Shown piece by piece: positions 34,228 to 43,020 of a stretch of 64,000 nucleotides of DNA. The DNA is taken from positions 1-64,000 of the forward strand of contig NZ_LZRU01000030.1 of the NCBI RefSeq assembly GCF_002159085.1, in the 5' to 3' direction. Each line of letters begins with the position of its first letter. Position 1 is the stretch's first letter. The translations under genes were made by a program, and so were the position numbers. The notes beneath the pieces were generated by a model. It made no database searches and was not told the DNA's origin. It saw only the letters and a program-made list of their open reading frames with translations. The stretch is from Thermobacillus sp. ZCTH02-B1. Its GTDB lineage: Bacteria > Bacillota > Bacilli > Paenibacillales > Paenibacillaceae.

Positions 34228-34941
34228 TCATCCGGCGCCATCCGCTCCGCCGTCCGCGCCGATCTGCCGCCGGAGCGCCTCCGGATCGAGGATCACGATG
34301 CCGGTCCGCCGCGCTTCGAGCACGCCTTCCCGCTTCAGCCGGTTGAGCATCCGGCTCACCGTCTCGCGGGACGTGCCGATCGCGTTCGCGATGTCCTGGT
34401 GCGTCAGATGCATCCGGATGTGGATCGCGCCCCCGCGCCGCTCGCCGCAATGCTCCGCCAGATCGGCCAGGAAGCGCAGCCCGCGGTCATGCGCGTCAAA
34501 GGCGCCCGCTTCCTGCAACCGCTTCTGGAGCTCGACGATCTTGTCGCTCATCGCGCGGACGATCCGCCTCATCGGGCCGGGGTGCCGCTCCAGGAAATAT
34601 TCGAACGCCCGCTTCGGCATCGCGAGCAGCACGGACGGCGCGATCGTCTCGGCCGAAGCGGGATACGGCTGGTCGCCGAACAGCACGGTATGCGGGAACA
34701 TGTCGCCTTCCCGCAGGATGGAGACGATCCGCTCGCGGCCGGATTCGTCCGTCTTGAACGTCTTGACGAGGCCGCCCGCGACGAACCAGATCGTTTCGAC
34801 CTCCGTCCCCTCCGTGAAGACGGTCTCCTTCCTGCCGAACGAACGGCGCAGGGTGATCGAAGCGAGCTGATGCAACCCGTCTTCCGTCAAATCTCTGAAC
34901 AATTCGATCTGTCTCAGCATGTCACGGATGTGCTGTCCCAT
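34228..34941 (-). CDS. Crp/Fnr family transcription regulator
   Basis: The 237-residue protein has a cyclic-nucleotide-type beta roll (~10-125, with VFTEGTEVETIWFVAGGLVK and ILREGDMFPHTVLFG), a long dimer helix and a winged HTH (LTHQDIANAIGTSRETVSRM). The recognition helix keeps the Arg-Glu-x-x-x-Arg pattern (RETVSR) of CRP/FNR proteins that read TGTGA half-sites. It has a single Cys, so it cannot carry an Fnr-type iron-sulfur cluster by itself. ATG 34941 follows GGGGAGGCG. The matching TGTGA-N6-TCACA boxes in this window lie at the electron-transfer locus 20 kb away. Confidence 0.9.
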   Translation of the reverse strand: MGQHIRDMLRQIELFRDLTEDGLHQLASITLRRSFGRKETVFTEGTEVETIWFVAGGLVKTFKTDESGRERIVSILREGDMFPHTVLFGDQPYPASAETIAPSVLLAMPKRAFEYFLERHPGPMRRIVRAMSDKIVELQKRLQEAGAFDAHDRGLRFLADLAEHCGERRGGAIHIRMHLTHQDIANAIGTSRETVSRMLNRLKREGVLEARRTGIVILDPEALRRQIGADGGADGAG

Positions 34942-35049
34942 GGTTCGCCTCCCCGCCGGCCGGACCGCATCGTCTCCGGTTCCCGGCTCCGTGATCCGTG
35001 AAAGGATAACCCGCGGAAAGGATGACCCGCGCCCCTTCCGCATTCCGCG

Positions 35050-36606
35050 TCACGCCGTGCCCTTCCGCGACTCCCACCACGCGTTCACTTCCTCCGTGAT
35101 TTGCCTCCCGCCGTTGTCCATCCAGCGCTGCACGAAATCGTCGAACGCCTCGAGCGGCAGCCGTCCGTAGATGATCTGCCGGAACGTCTCCTCCTCGAGC
35201 TTCCGCAGCAGCTCGCCCTTCTCGCGCTGCGTCGGCGTCGGCGCGCCCCGGTACTGGTCGATCCAGGAAGCTTCCCGCTGCGACAGCAGCACCTCCACCG
35301 TGTTCGGCTGGCCCTCCGTCCGCCAGCGCGACGGAATCCGGGCGCCGTCGTACGTGAGCGTGTAGTTCGCGACGCGCACGTAGCCGCCCGGCACGAGCTT
35401 CGGGTCCGTCGAGGGCCGCCCGTTGACGTACGACCAGTCGTAATTTTCCGCAAGGCCGTACTTCAGCTCGCCCTCGCGCAGCGCGTAGGTGTCGAACAGG
35501 AAGTTCTGGTACTTGAAGAAATATTCGGGCTTCTCCATCCCCTTGCTGATCAGGATGGCGCCGTTGCGCGGCAGCGAGCCGCGGCGCGCGACATGCCCGT
35601 CCGGTCCGGCGGGCAGCGGAATCGCGCGGAACTCGGCGTCCTTCATGTCGCCGAACGGCCAGTAGACCATCCAGTGCGGGCCCGCGATCATGCCGACCTT
35701 GCCCTGGATGAACGCTTCCTGCGCGGCCGTGCCGTCCATCAGTTCCGCCTCGTGGGAAATGAAGCCCTGCCGGAGCCACTCGCGCATGACGGCGAGCGCC
35801 TGCTTCGCGCCCGGATGGATCGATCCGTAGACGAGCCGTCCGTCCTCGCCGACATTCCACTGGGCGGGCACGGTGCCGAACATGCCGAAGATCCAGGTGG
35901 AATCGCCGATGTGCGTGCTGACGCCGGAGCCGAGCGCCACCGCCAGCGCCGTCGTATCGTGGCGGCCGTTGCCGTCGGGATCGCCGAAGGTGAAGGCGCG
36001 CATCACCGCTTCCAGCTCGTCCAGCGTCGCCGGCGGCTCCATCCCGAGCCGGTCGAGCCAGTCCGTCCGGATCCACAGCACCGGGTCGGAATGGTACTCG
36101 TAGTCGAGGATCGGAATCGCGTACCGCCTGCCGTCCCGCGTGAACGCTTCCCAGACGTCGTCGTGCTCGGCCATCGCCTTTTTCCATGTCTCGGAGGCGT
36201 ACCTGTCGAACAGCGAGCCGACTTCCCGGAACTGGCCGGAATCGATCAGCTCCTGGATGATTGTGCTGCGCGTCGCGATCACGTCCGGCACTTCTCCCTT
36301 GGTCGCGAGCTCGAGGCGCATCTTCGTTTCGAAGATGCTGGACGGCACGGTCCAGAGATACCGGATCCGGATGCCGAGCCGGTTCTCGGCCCACCGGAGG
36401 TGGACGTTGTTCTCGAGCGTCTCGCCGTATTTGAAGGTCATATCGGGCGTAATGGCGCCGACGGTCGTCATGACGTACGGCTCCCCGCCGCCGGTGTCCG
36501 CCGCGTCCCGATCCTCCGCTTGCCCGGCTCCGCCGGCGGAGCAGGCCGATGCCGCCAGCATCAGCAGCAAGACCCATGCCGGCCGCAGGATCCGCATCCG
36601 GAACAA
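35050..36606 (-). CDS. Extracellular solute-binding lipoprotein, sugar ABC type, second module
   Basis: The product is about 518 residues with a signal peptide ending ASACSAGG and a long binding-protein fold (TFKYGETLENNVHLRWAENR, MRLELATKGEVPDVIATRST, NYDWSYVNGRPSTDPK). It is of the same broad LipO-like type as the protein at 23059-24594 but diverged. TTG 36606 is eight bases after GGGAGG; ATG 36597 is the alternative, with a 17-base gap. No permease or ATPase gene is next to it. A YesM/YesN pair starts 151 bp away on the other strand, suggesting shared control or ligand presentation. Confidence 0.87.
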   Translation of the reverse strand: MFRMRILRPAWVLLLMLAASACSAGGAGQAEDRDAADTGGGEPYVMTTVGAITPDMTFKYGETLENNVHLRWAENRLGIRIRYLWTVPSSIFETKMRLELATKGEVPDVIATRSTIIQELIDSGQFREVGSLFDRYASETWKKAMAEHDDVWEAFTRDGRRYAIPILDYEYHSDPVLWIRTDWLDRLGMEPPATLDELEAVMRAFTFGDPDGNGRHDTTALAVALGSGVSTHIGDSTWIFGMFGTVPAQWNVGEDGRLVYGSIHPGAKQALAVMREWLRQGFISHEAELMDGTAAQEAFIQGKVGMIAGPHWMVYWPFGDMKDAEFRAIPLPAGPDGHVARRGSLPRNGAILISKGMEKPEYFFKYQNFLFDTYALREGELKYGLAENYDWSYVNGRPSTDPKLVPGGYVRVANYTLTYDGARIPSRWRTEGQPNTVEVLLSQREASWIDQYRGAPTPTQREKGELLRKLEEETFRQIIYGRLPLEAFDDFVQRWMDNGGRQITEEVNAWWESRKGTA

Positions 36607-36757
36607 TCGCCCGTCCCTCCCCCTGAAATCCGTCAATCTTTGTCTCCATTTTAGCCGATCGCGCCAAAAAATGCTCGACATACGCGACGCCGCCTCCATT
36701 TTTGTGTACACTGTGACGTAGAGGGGAGAGACAAGCGCGCATGGGAGGCATCCGGAC

Positions 36758-38461
36758 GTGACGCGGAAGTGGAGCCTGTTCACCAAAATGGTGACGTTTC
36801 TGGCGCTGCTGCTGCTCGCCATCGCGGGGCTCTACGGGTATACGGTGGCGACATCCATCGACACCATGCAGCGGGAGCTGGAGACGTCACGCCTGAACCA
36901 GTTGAAATTCCTCGCCGACCGTCTGGAAAACGACATCGATCAGCTCACGCTGAACGCCTACAACCTGTTGCAGGACCCGAGCGTGCGCGACTACGCGATC
37001 CTGCCGGCCATCGAGCATCTGGTCGACCGGAACCGGCTGAAGATGACGATCACGGAGAAGCTCAAGCTGCAGAGCACCGCAAGCGCGTGGACGAACACGC
37101 TCACGCTGTACTTTCCGGCGACGGGCGACCTTCTGTCCTCAGACCCCCATTCCGCGCTCAAGTCTGAATACGATTTCAGCCAACTCGTGCCGGACCGGTG
37201 GATCTATGACCACCCGACAAGCGAATTCATCCTGTACGTGCCCGATCGGGGACGGACGGGCGACGTGAGCGTCATGCTGTCCTTCCCCGCCGAAAACATC
37301 CGGAAGCTGCTCGCCTCTTACGAGGGGAAGAGCCGGCCGTACCTGTACCATCCGTCGGGCCGCTTCATCTTTGATGACCATACGGAGAGCACGACGGCGA
37401 TCCGGATAGCCGGCCAACTCGGGACACGGACCATCGACGGCACGCTGTCGATGGTGACGGAAGCGAACGGCATGTCCTATCTGGTGAGCGCGATGCCGAC
37501 CGCGCTTGACGATTGGATGCTGATCGAGTACACCCCGCTCGAGCGCATCCTGCAGCCGATCCGCAAAAGCACGACGCTGTTTGCGGGCGCGACGGCCGCG
37601 CTGCTGCTCCTCGGCGTGCTGTTCGCGTTCGAGCTGTACCGGAACGTGCAGCTCCCGATCCGGAAGCTGGTGAACGGCCTGGCCCGCTTCAAGGAAGGCG
37701 ACTACGGCGTGCGCATCGGCATCGTGCCCGCGCGGGAATTCCGGTTGCTGACCGAAGGGTTCAACGACATGGCGAAGCAGGTCGGCGACCTGATCGACAA
37801 GGTGCTGACCGAGCAGATTCGCGCGAAGGAAGCGGAGTTCAAGCAGCTCCAGTCGCAGATCAATCCGCATTTCCTGTACAACTGCCTGTTCTTCATCAAG
37901 AGCAAGGCGCGCGTCGGCGACACCGAGTCGGTCGAGGCGATGGCGCTCAGCCTCGGCGAATATTACCGCTACATGGCCCGGACGGACAAGGACATGGTCC
38001 CGCTCCGGAGCGAACTGGATCTGATCCGCAACTACGTGTCGATCCTGAACCTGCGGAAGCCGCGCATCGATTACATCGCGGACGTCGACGAGGAGCTGAT
38101 GGACCTCGAGATTCCCCGGCTGCTCCTCCAGCCGCTCGTCGAGAACGCCGTCCTGCACGGCATCGAGCCGAAGACCGGGCGGGGGACGCTGCGGATCACC
38201 GGGCGCAGGCTCGGGGACGGCTTCGTGCTCACGGTCGAGGACGACGGCGTCGGCATGACGGACGAGACGCTGATGCGGCTGCGCGGAGAGCTCAAGGGCG
38301 CGAAATCGGAAGAGGCGGGCTACGGCGTCTGGAACGTGAGGCAGCGCTTCGTCCGGAAATTCGGGCCGGGCGCGGTCCTCGAGATCGATTCGAAGCCGGG
38401 CGAGGGCACGACGGTCACGCTCAGGTGCGATTCCCGCGCGCAGGAGGCGACCCCCGCATGA
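36758..38461 (+). CDS. Sensor histidine kinase, YesM family, second module
   Basis: The 567-residue kinase starts at GTG 36758, nine bases after GGGAGG. A first membrane helix (MVTFLALLLLAIAGLYGYTV), an external sensor domain (~35-270), a second helix (LFAGATAALLLLGVLFAFEL), HAMP, and a kinase core with QLQSQINPHFLYNCLFFIKS are in order. The HATPase part has LLQPLVENAVLHGIE and DDGVGMTDE. It overlaps the response regulator gene by 4 bp. The divergent lipoprotein is its likely partner. Confidence 0.92.
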   Translation: MTRKWSLFTKMVTFLALLLLAIAGLYGYTVATSIDTMQRELETSRLNQLKFLADRLENDIDQLTLNAYNLLQDPSVRDYAILPAIEHLVDRNRLKMTITEKLKLQSTASAWTNTLTLYFPATGDLLSSDPHSALKSEYDFSQLVPDRWIYDHPTSEFILYVPDRGRTGDVSVMLSFPAENIRKLLASYEGKSRPYLYHPSGRFIFDDHTESTTAIRIAGQLGTRTIDGTLSMVTEANGMSYLVSAMPTALDDWMLIEYTPLERILQPIRKSTTLFAGATAALLLLGVLFAFELYRNVQLPIRKLVNGLARFKEGDYGVRIGIVPAREFRLLTEGFNDMAKQVGDLIDKVLTEQIRAKEAEFKQLQSQINPHFLYNCLFFIKSKARVGDTESVEAMALSLGEYYRYMARTDKDMVPLRSELDLIRNYVSILNLRKPRIDYIADVDEELMDLEIPRLLLQPLVENAVLHGIEPKTGRGTLRITGRRLGDGFVLTVEDDGVGMTDETLMRLRGELKGAKSEEAGYGVWNVRQRFVRKFGPGAVLEIDSKPGEGTTVTLRCDSRAQEATPA

Positions 38462-40068
38462 TGATTCTGCTCGTGGACGACGAACCGTTCGCCGTGGACG
38501 ATCTCGCGATGACGATCGACTGGGACGCGCTCGGCATCGAGGCGGTGTTCAAAGCCTACTCCGGTGCGGAGGCGCTCGACATCCTGGGCCGGCGGCCGAT
38601 CGACATCGTCGTGACGGACATCACGATGCCCGGCATGTCGGGCCTGGAACTGGCGGCCGCGATCCGGAAGCGGTGGAAGCAGACGAAGGTGATCCTGCTG
38701 TCCGGCTACGCGGAGTTCGACTATGCGCGGCAGGCGCTGGAGATCGGCGTTTCGGAATATCTGACGAAGCCGATCAGCGACGAGGAGTTCGTGCGGAAGC
38801 TGGAACAGGTCATGCAGACGATCCGCCGGGAGTGGCAGGAGATCGCGTCGTACGAGCGGGCGATGAGCCTGTTCGAGGAGCATCTGCCGCTTCTGCGCAA
38901 CAATCTGCTCCGCGATCTCATCCAGGGCAAAAAAATATCCCGCGACCGGCTCGCATCGCAGCTTGCGAAGTTCCAGCTCCCGTTCGAGGCGGGATGCCGC
39001 GTCGCGCTGCTCGTCATGCGGCTCGAAGGGTCCCGTTCGTTCTCCGCCGACGACATGTTCCTGTTCGAATACGCGATCGACAACATCGCCCGCGAGCTGT
39101 ACGGCGGCGATTTCGCGCTGTGGAACTGCAGCGACGAACTCGGCCATCTCGTGTACGCGGTGAAGCCGGCGGCGGAAGCTTCGGACGGCGCAGAAAGCGA
39201 ATCCTACGCGCGGATCACGCGGCTCGCGGAGGATCTGCAACGCAGCGTCGAGCACTATCTGCGCGGCCGCATCTCCGTCGTCATCAGCCGGACGGGGGCG
39301 TTTCCGGACGACCTCCCCGCGCTCTACCAGTCGTCCCTCGGCCTCCTTCGCCGGTACATCGGCAGCGAACACGGCTTCTTCATGACGATGGACCGGGAAG
39401 ACGACCCCGGGGACGTCGCGAGCCTGACGAAATTGTACGAGCCGCCGTCCTTCATGCAGCTGTTCGAATCCGGCCGGTGGGAGAACGCGCTGGAGAAGCT
39501 GGATGCGGTGTTCGCGGAGCTTGCGCACAAGCGCATCGACACCGCGGAGCATCTGCGCGAGATCCACAGCCAGCTTCTGGCCGCCTGCTTCTACATCGCG
39601 CACAAGAACGGCAAGATGCTGGCCGATCTGGCGGGCGTCGAGCTGACGGACCGCCAGCCCCCGCTCGACGCGGCGCAGCTCAAGGACTGGGGCACGCAGC
39701 TCGTGAACCGGATCCGGAACCGGCTTGAAGCCGAGATGAGCGACACGCGCCGGCAGCTCGTCCGGCAGGTGCACGAATACATCGACAGCCACCTGGACTC
39801 GGCGACGCTGCAGTCGATCGCGCATCACGTGTCGCTGCACCCCGTCTATCTGTCGAAGGTGTACAAGCAGGAGACGGGGCATAGCATCAGCGACACGATC
39901 TACCGCCGGCGGATGGAGCAGGCGACGCACCTCCTGCGCAACACGAAGCTGAAGATTTACGAGATCACGACGATGCTCGGCTATTCCAGCGCGCATTATT
40001 TCATCAAGCTGTTCAAGGAGTATTCGGGGCTTACGCCGCAGGAATACCGGGACCGGGCGGAAGGATGA
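38458..40068 (+). CDS. AraC-type response regulator, YesN family, second module
   Basis: The 536-residue protein has a receiver domain (LLVDDEPFAVDDLAMTIDWD, phospho-acceptor Asp54 in VVTDITMPGMSG, YLTKPISDEE), a ~290-residue middle part and a C-terminal AraC HTH pair (SIAHHVSLHPVYLSKVYKQE and EITTMLGYSSAHYFIKLFKE). CAGGAGGCG precedes ATG 38458, which overlaps the kinase stop (ATGA). Targets are unknown, but the divergent binding-lipoprotein gene is the obvious candidate. Confidence 0.92.
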   Translation: MMILLVDDEPFAVDDLAMTIDWDALGIEAVFKAYSGAEALDILGRRPIDIVVTDITMPGMSGLELAAAIRKRWKQTKVILLSGYAEFDYARQALEIGVSEYLTKPISDEEFVRKLEQVMQTIRREWQEIASYERAMSLFEEHLPLLRNNLLRDLIQGKKISRDRLASQLAKFQLPFEAGCRVALLVMRLEGSRSFSADDMFLFEYAIDNIARELYGGDFALWNCSDELGHLVYAVKPAAEASDGAESESYARITRLAEDLQRSVEHYLRGRISVVISRTGAFPDDLPALYQSSLGLLRRYIGSEHGFFMTMDREDDPGDVASLTKLYEPPSFMQLFESGRWENALEKLDAVFAELAHKRIDTAEHLREIHSQLLAACFYIAHKNGKMLADLAGVELTDRQPPLDAAQLKDWGTQLVNRIRNRLEAEMSDTRRQLVRQVHEYIDSHLDSATLQSIAHHVSLHPVYLSKVYKQETGHSISDTIYRRRMEQATHLLRNTKLKIYEITTMLGYSSAHYFIKLFKEYSGLTPQEYRDRAEG

Positions 40069-40102
40069 ACGGGGAGTGACCGGAGTGCCGGAGGACAGGA
40101 AC

Positions 40103-41065
40103 ATGAAGACCGGCGGAACGGAAGACGACGTTTCCGGCGCGGGGCCGGACGCCGGAGAAACGGGGCCGGACGCGGGCGGAACCGAAACGCGGGAGCCGTA
40201 CGGCGATGCCGCGGCGGAAGCGGCGGACACGGCAGCCGGTGACGGCGCGGACGACGGCGGCGTTGCCGAAGACGGCGCCGTTGCCAGCGACGAAGCTGCA
40301 GACAGCGCCGATGTCGGCGACGGGTCCGACGGCGGCGGCGATGCCACAGGCGGCGGGTCCTCTCCGGGGCGCCGCCGGATCCGGAACGCGGTCGCGGCGC
40401 TCCTCATCGCGGCGCTGATCGTCAACCTCCTGGCGGTGCTGCCCCGGATCTACAACCTCGATACGCTGCCGCTTCTCTTCCGGTCGCGGCAGCTCGCCGA
40501 GCAGGAGGAGATCCGGAGGGCGTTGGACGCGGTCGTCCTGATCAGCACGAACCGGAGCCGGGGATCGGGATTCCATGTCTCGGGCGGGTATATTCTGACC
40601 AACCATCATGTCGTCGAAGACGCCGCCTGGCTCCTCGTCGAGTTTCCCGGGGCGGGGCGGTTCCCCGCCGAGGTCGCAGAAGCCGATCCGGCGCTGGACA
40701 TCGCCCTCCTGAAGGCCGACATCGGAGAGGAGCGGCTGCCGTTCATCGAGATCGAACGGAACTGGGAGCCGGGCGAGACCGTCTACGTGGTCGGCAACCC
40801 GCTCTACCTCGAGCGGATCGCCGCGTCGGGCAGCATTCTGGGCACCGCGCGGGTTCAGGGCCGAAGCGCGCCGGTCATGATCGTCGACGCGCCGGTGCGC
40901 CGGGGCAACAGCGGCAGCCCGGTCGTGAACGGACGGGGCCGCGCCGTCGCCGTCATCTACGCCGCGGGCGAAGTCATGCATCGGGGCGAACCCGTGCAGG
41001 CCGGGTTCGCGGTGCCGATCGGCGAACTGGACGGCTTGCTCGGGCAATGGCTGCCCGGCCGGTAA
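40103..41065 (+). CDS. Membrane-anchored trypsin-like serine protease (S1C) without PDZ domain
   Basis: The product from ATG 40103 (GGAGG eight bases upstream) is 320 residues. Residues 1-90 are a disordered acidic Gly/Ala/Asp-rich cytoplasmic segment. Residues ~95-113 form one membrane helix (AVAALLIAALIVNLLAVL). The protease domain follows with the triad His169 (YILTNHHVVE), Asp199 (PALDIALLK) and Ser270 (RRGNSGSPVV). It ends without the PDZ domain that HtrA/DegP proteins carry. The active site is expected outside the cell. The acidic head is unusual. Confidence 0.85.
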   Translation: MKTGGTEDDVSGAGPDAGETGPDAGGTETREPYGDAAAEAADTAAGDGADDGGVAEDGAVASDEAADSADVGDGSDGGGDATGGGSSPGRRRIRNAVAALLIAALIVNLLAVLPRIYNLDTLPLLFRSRQLAEQEEIRRALDAVVLISTNRSRGSGFHVSGGYILTNHHVVEDAAWLLVEFPGAGRFPAEVAEADPALDIALLKADIGEERLPFIEIERNWEPGETVYVVGNPLYLERIAASGSILGTARVQGRSAPVMIVDAPVRRGNSGSPVVNGRGRAVAVIYAAGEVMHRGEPVQAGFAVPIGELDGLLGQWLPGR

Positions 41066-41080
41066 CCCGGCCCGTGCAAA

Positions 41081-41113
41081 AAACCGGCCCCGCATCCCGT
41101 GCGGAGCCGGTTT
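41081..41113. terminator. Bidirectional terminator
   Basis: AAACCGGC (41081-41088) with CCGC (41090-41093) pairs with GCGG (41101-41104) and GCCGGTTT (41106-41113). The minus-strand side runs into TTTTTTGCACGG and the plus side into TTTCGTG. It separates the convergent protease and GH1-like genes. Confidence 0.85.
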
Positions 41114-41135
41114 CGTGTGTTGTGCGGACAGGCGA

Positions 41136-41696
41136 TCAGGCGAGGCTTTCGCCCTCGGTTCCGATCCGGTAACGGCTGGCCATCGCGCCGGCGGGATCGC
41201 GGCTGAAGGCGCGGAACCACTTGAGCTCCCGCGCGGCCGCATCCCACGGTTCGTGCGGCCGGTTCCGGATGATCGCGTCGCTGCCGAGACGGCTGTGCAG
41301 AATATTCATGAAAAGCCGGTATCGCTCGTTCGATTTCACGTTCACCCATCTGCCGCCGATGCGCATCCAGAGCGGTCGCTGCCAACGGCAAGCGGAGATG
41401 ATCGGCGTCATGCCGTATTGGCGTATCGTCCCGACCAGGCCCCGGCAGCGCCGGATCCCTTCCTCGTTCGGCGACCCGTCGGCATGCAGGACGGCGGGCC
41501 ACAGCAGCTCGAACTGGAAGGCGCGGTAGCCCATGGCGGCCAGCAAGGCGACATCCTCGGGAAGGGGCAGCCCGCCGCCGTCGAACACCACCACATGCCG
41601 GTTCCAGATTTCGCTGACCGTTCCGGCGGCATCTTCCCGCCTGACCCGGGCCCCGGAAAGCTTCGGCCTGACTCGGTACGATCCCCAGATGGCCAT
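41136..41696 (-). CDS. Short GH1-like protein lacking the catalytic part
   Basis: The 186-residue product (ATG 41696, nine bases after AGGGGG) matches only the second and third barrel units of family 1 glycosidases: EDVALLAAMGYRAFQFELLW, then SPNEEGIRRCRGLVGTIRQY and GMTPIISACRWQRPLWMRIG, and GRWVNVKSNERYRLFMNIL. In active GH1 enzymes the segment reads 'tl.HwdlPq.l....GGW.n......F..Y'; here the ligand His is missing. The acid/base NEP and nucleophile ENG motifs are absent and the usual length is ~450. It is either a decayed gene or a small protein built from the fold. No frameshift scars are visible inside. Confidence 0.6.
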   Translation of the reverse strand: MAIWGSYRVRPKLSGARVRREDAAGTVSEIWNRHVVVFDGGGLPLPEDVALLAAMGYRAFQFELLWPAVLHADGSPNEEGIRRCRGLVGTIRQYGMTPIISACRWQRPLWMRIGGRWVNVKSNERYRLFMNILHSRLGSDAIIRNRPHEPWDAAARELKWFRAFSRDPAGAMASRYRIGTEGESLA

Positions 41697-41813
41697 GAGC
41701 GACATCCCCCTGTTCGTGGTTTTTCGTCACCGCATGATGCGGAAACCGTCCGCGCGCTGCAGATCCTTTTTAATTCATTGTACCGACAGGGGGGTGGAAC
41801 CGACATAACAAGA

Positions 41814-41918
41814 ATGCAAGATCGATACCTGAATGATAACTTCTTGCAGATCGTCCTTTGGGAATTGGTTCGGCGACTGCTCCGGCGACTCGAAGAGCCG
41901 GCCGAATGTATGGCATGA
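41814..41918 (+). CDS. Possible 34-residue amphipathic peptide
   Basis: ATG 41814 opens 34 codons to TGA 41918. The product MQDRYLNDNFLQIVLWELVR followed by RLLRRLEE would form an amphipathic basic helix. A run AGGGGGGTGG lies 16 bases before the ATG, too far for an ideal site. The 331-bp gap between the GH1-like gene and map holds nothing else that I can name, and this frame has the most protein-like sequence in it. Low confidence. Confidence 0.3.
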   Translation: MQDRYLNDNFLQIVLWELVRRLLRRLEEPAECMA

Positions 41919-42026
41919 AGGACGAACACACAGTCCGGCCGCGGTTTGAATGTTTCGGGCTTTTCACCGTCGGCGGTGATGGTTGATATAGTGAACCAGT
42001 AGAGCCGCTGGAAAGGACGACGATGG

Positions 42027-42773
42027 ATGATCGAACTGAAAAGCAGACGCGACATTGAAGCGATGCGCCGGGCGGGACAGGTCGTGGCGGAATGCCACCG
42101 CCGGATCGCGCGCATGATCCGCCCGGGCGTGACGACGATGGAGATCAACCGGCTCGTCGAGCGCGTCATGGCCGAATACGGCGCCCGGCCGTACCAAATC
42201 GGCTACAGGGGATATCCCTACGCCATCTGCGCGTCGGTCAACGATGTGATCGCGCACGGTTTTCCGAGCGATGAACCGCTGAAGGAAGGGGATATCGTCA
42301 CGATCGACACGGTCGCGGAGCTGGACGGCTGGCTCGGCGACTCGGCGTGGACCTACGCCGTCGGCCGCGTCTCGCCCGTGGCCGAGAAGCTCATGCGGGT
42401 GACGCGCGAATGCCTGGAGCTCGGCATCGCGCAGGCAAAGGTCGGCAACCGGCTGGGCGACATCGCGCACGCGATCCAGACGCACGCCGAGCGCAACGGC
42501 TTCGGCGTCGTGCGTGATCTGCTCGCCCACGGCATCGGGCGGAAACTGCACGAAGAGCCGGGCTACATGCACGTGGGCAAGCCGGGCAAGGGACTCCGGC
42601 TGAAGGAAGGCATGGTGTTCACGATCGAGCCGATGCTTACGGAGGGCACCTATTTCATGACGATCGACGAGGACGGATGGACCGCCCGTACGCTGGACGG
42701 CAAGCTGGCCGCCCAGTACGAGCACGTCGTCGCGATCACGGCGGACGGCCCCGAAATATTGACGGCGCAGTAG
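42027..42773 (+). CDS. map: Methionine aminopeptidase type I
   Basis: The 248-residue metalloprotease removes the initiator Met. The five metal ligands line up as Asp94 (VTIDTVAELDG), Asp105 (LGDSAWTYAVG), His168 (AHGIGRKLHEEP), Glu201 (FTIEPML) and Glu232 (QYEHVV). His77 in ASVNDVIAHG is the substrate-site His. GAAAGGA precedes ATG 42027. It stands alone here, outside the ribosomal-protein cluster where Firmicutes usually have a map gene, so it is probably a second copy. Confidence 0.94.
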   Translation: MIELKSRRDIEAMRRAGQVVAECHRRIARMIRPGVTTMEINRLVERVMAEYGARPYQIGYRGYPYAICASVNDVIAHGFPSDEPLKEGDIVTIDTVAELDGWLGDSAWTYAVGRVSPVAEKLMRVTRECLELGIAQAKVGNRLGDIAHAIQTHAERNGFGVVRDLLAHGIGRKLHEEPGYMHVGKPGKGLRLKEGMVFTIEPMLTEGTYFMTIDEDGWTARTLDGKLAAQYEHVVAITADGPEILTAQ

Positions 42774-42881
42774 CGTCATTCGGGGCCGTCCGCGCATTCC
42801 GGAGCGGCGGATGTCGCGCGGGTTCGCCGCAGGACGGCCCGGTGAGGGCGGAGGCGCTTCCGCATCCCCCGGCGAAATACG

Positions 42882-42959
42882 AAACAAGCGAAGAATGTTC
42901 CTCTATTTCGGCGTATTCGCCATCCTGCCGAAAGAAGAGAACAATCTTCGCTTATGTTT
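42882..42959. repeat. Long imperfect inverted repeat (~33-bp arms)
   Basis: AAACAAGCGAAGAATGTTC and a following TCTATTTCGGC are mirrored by GCCGAAAGAAGAGAACAATC and TTCGCTTATGTTT, around a 14-nt centre (GTATTCGCCATCCT). A few single mismatches interrupt the stem. It lies between the convergent map and ctp genes and is less GC-rich than either. It could be a bidirectional terminator or a small mobile hairpin element. Confidence 0.7.
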
Positions 42960-43020
42960 GCGGATGGGCGTCCGTTTCGCCGGATCCCCGAAGCACCGGC
43001 GGGGCCGGTGCGGCCGCCCG

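Noticed and set aside
34228..34941. Calling the Crp/Fnr protein an oxygen-sensing Fnr
   Set aside because: It has only one Cys and lacks the cysteine cluster needed for a 4Fe-4S centre, so oxygen sensing cannot be claimed from the sequence.
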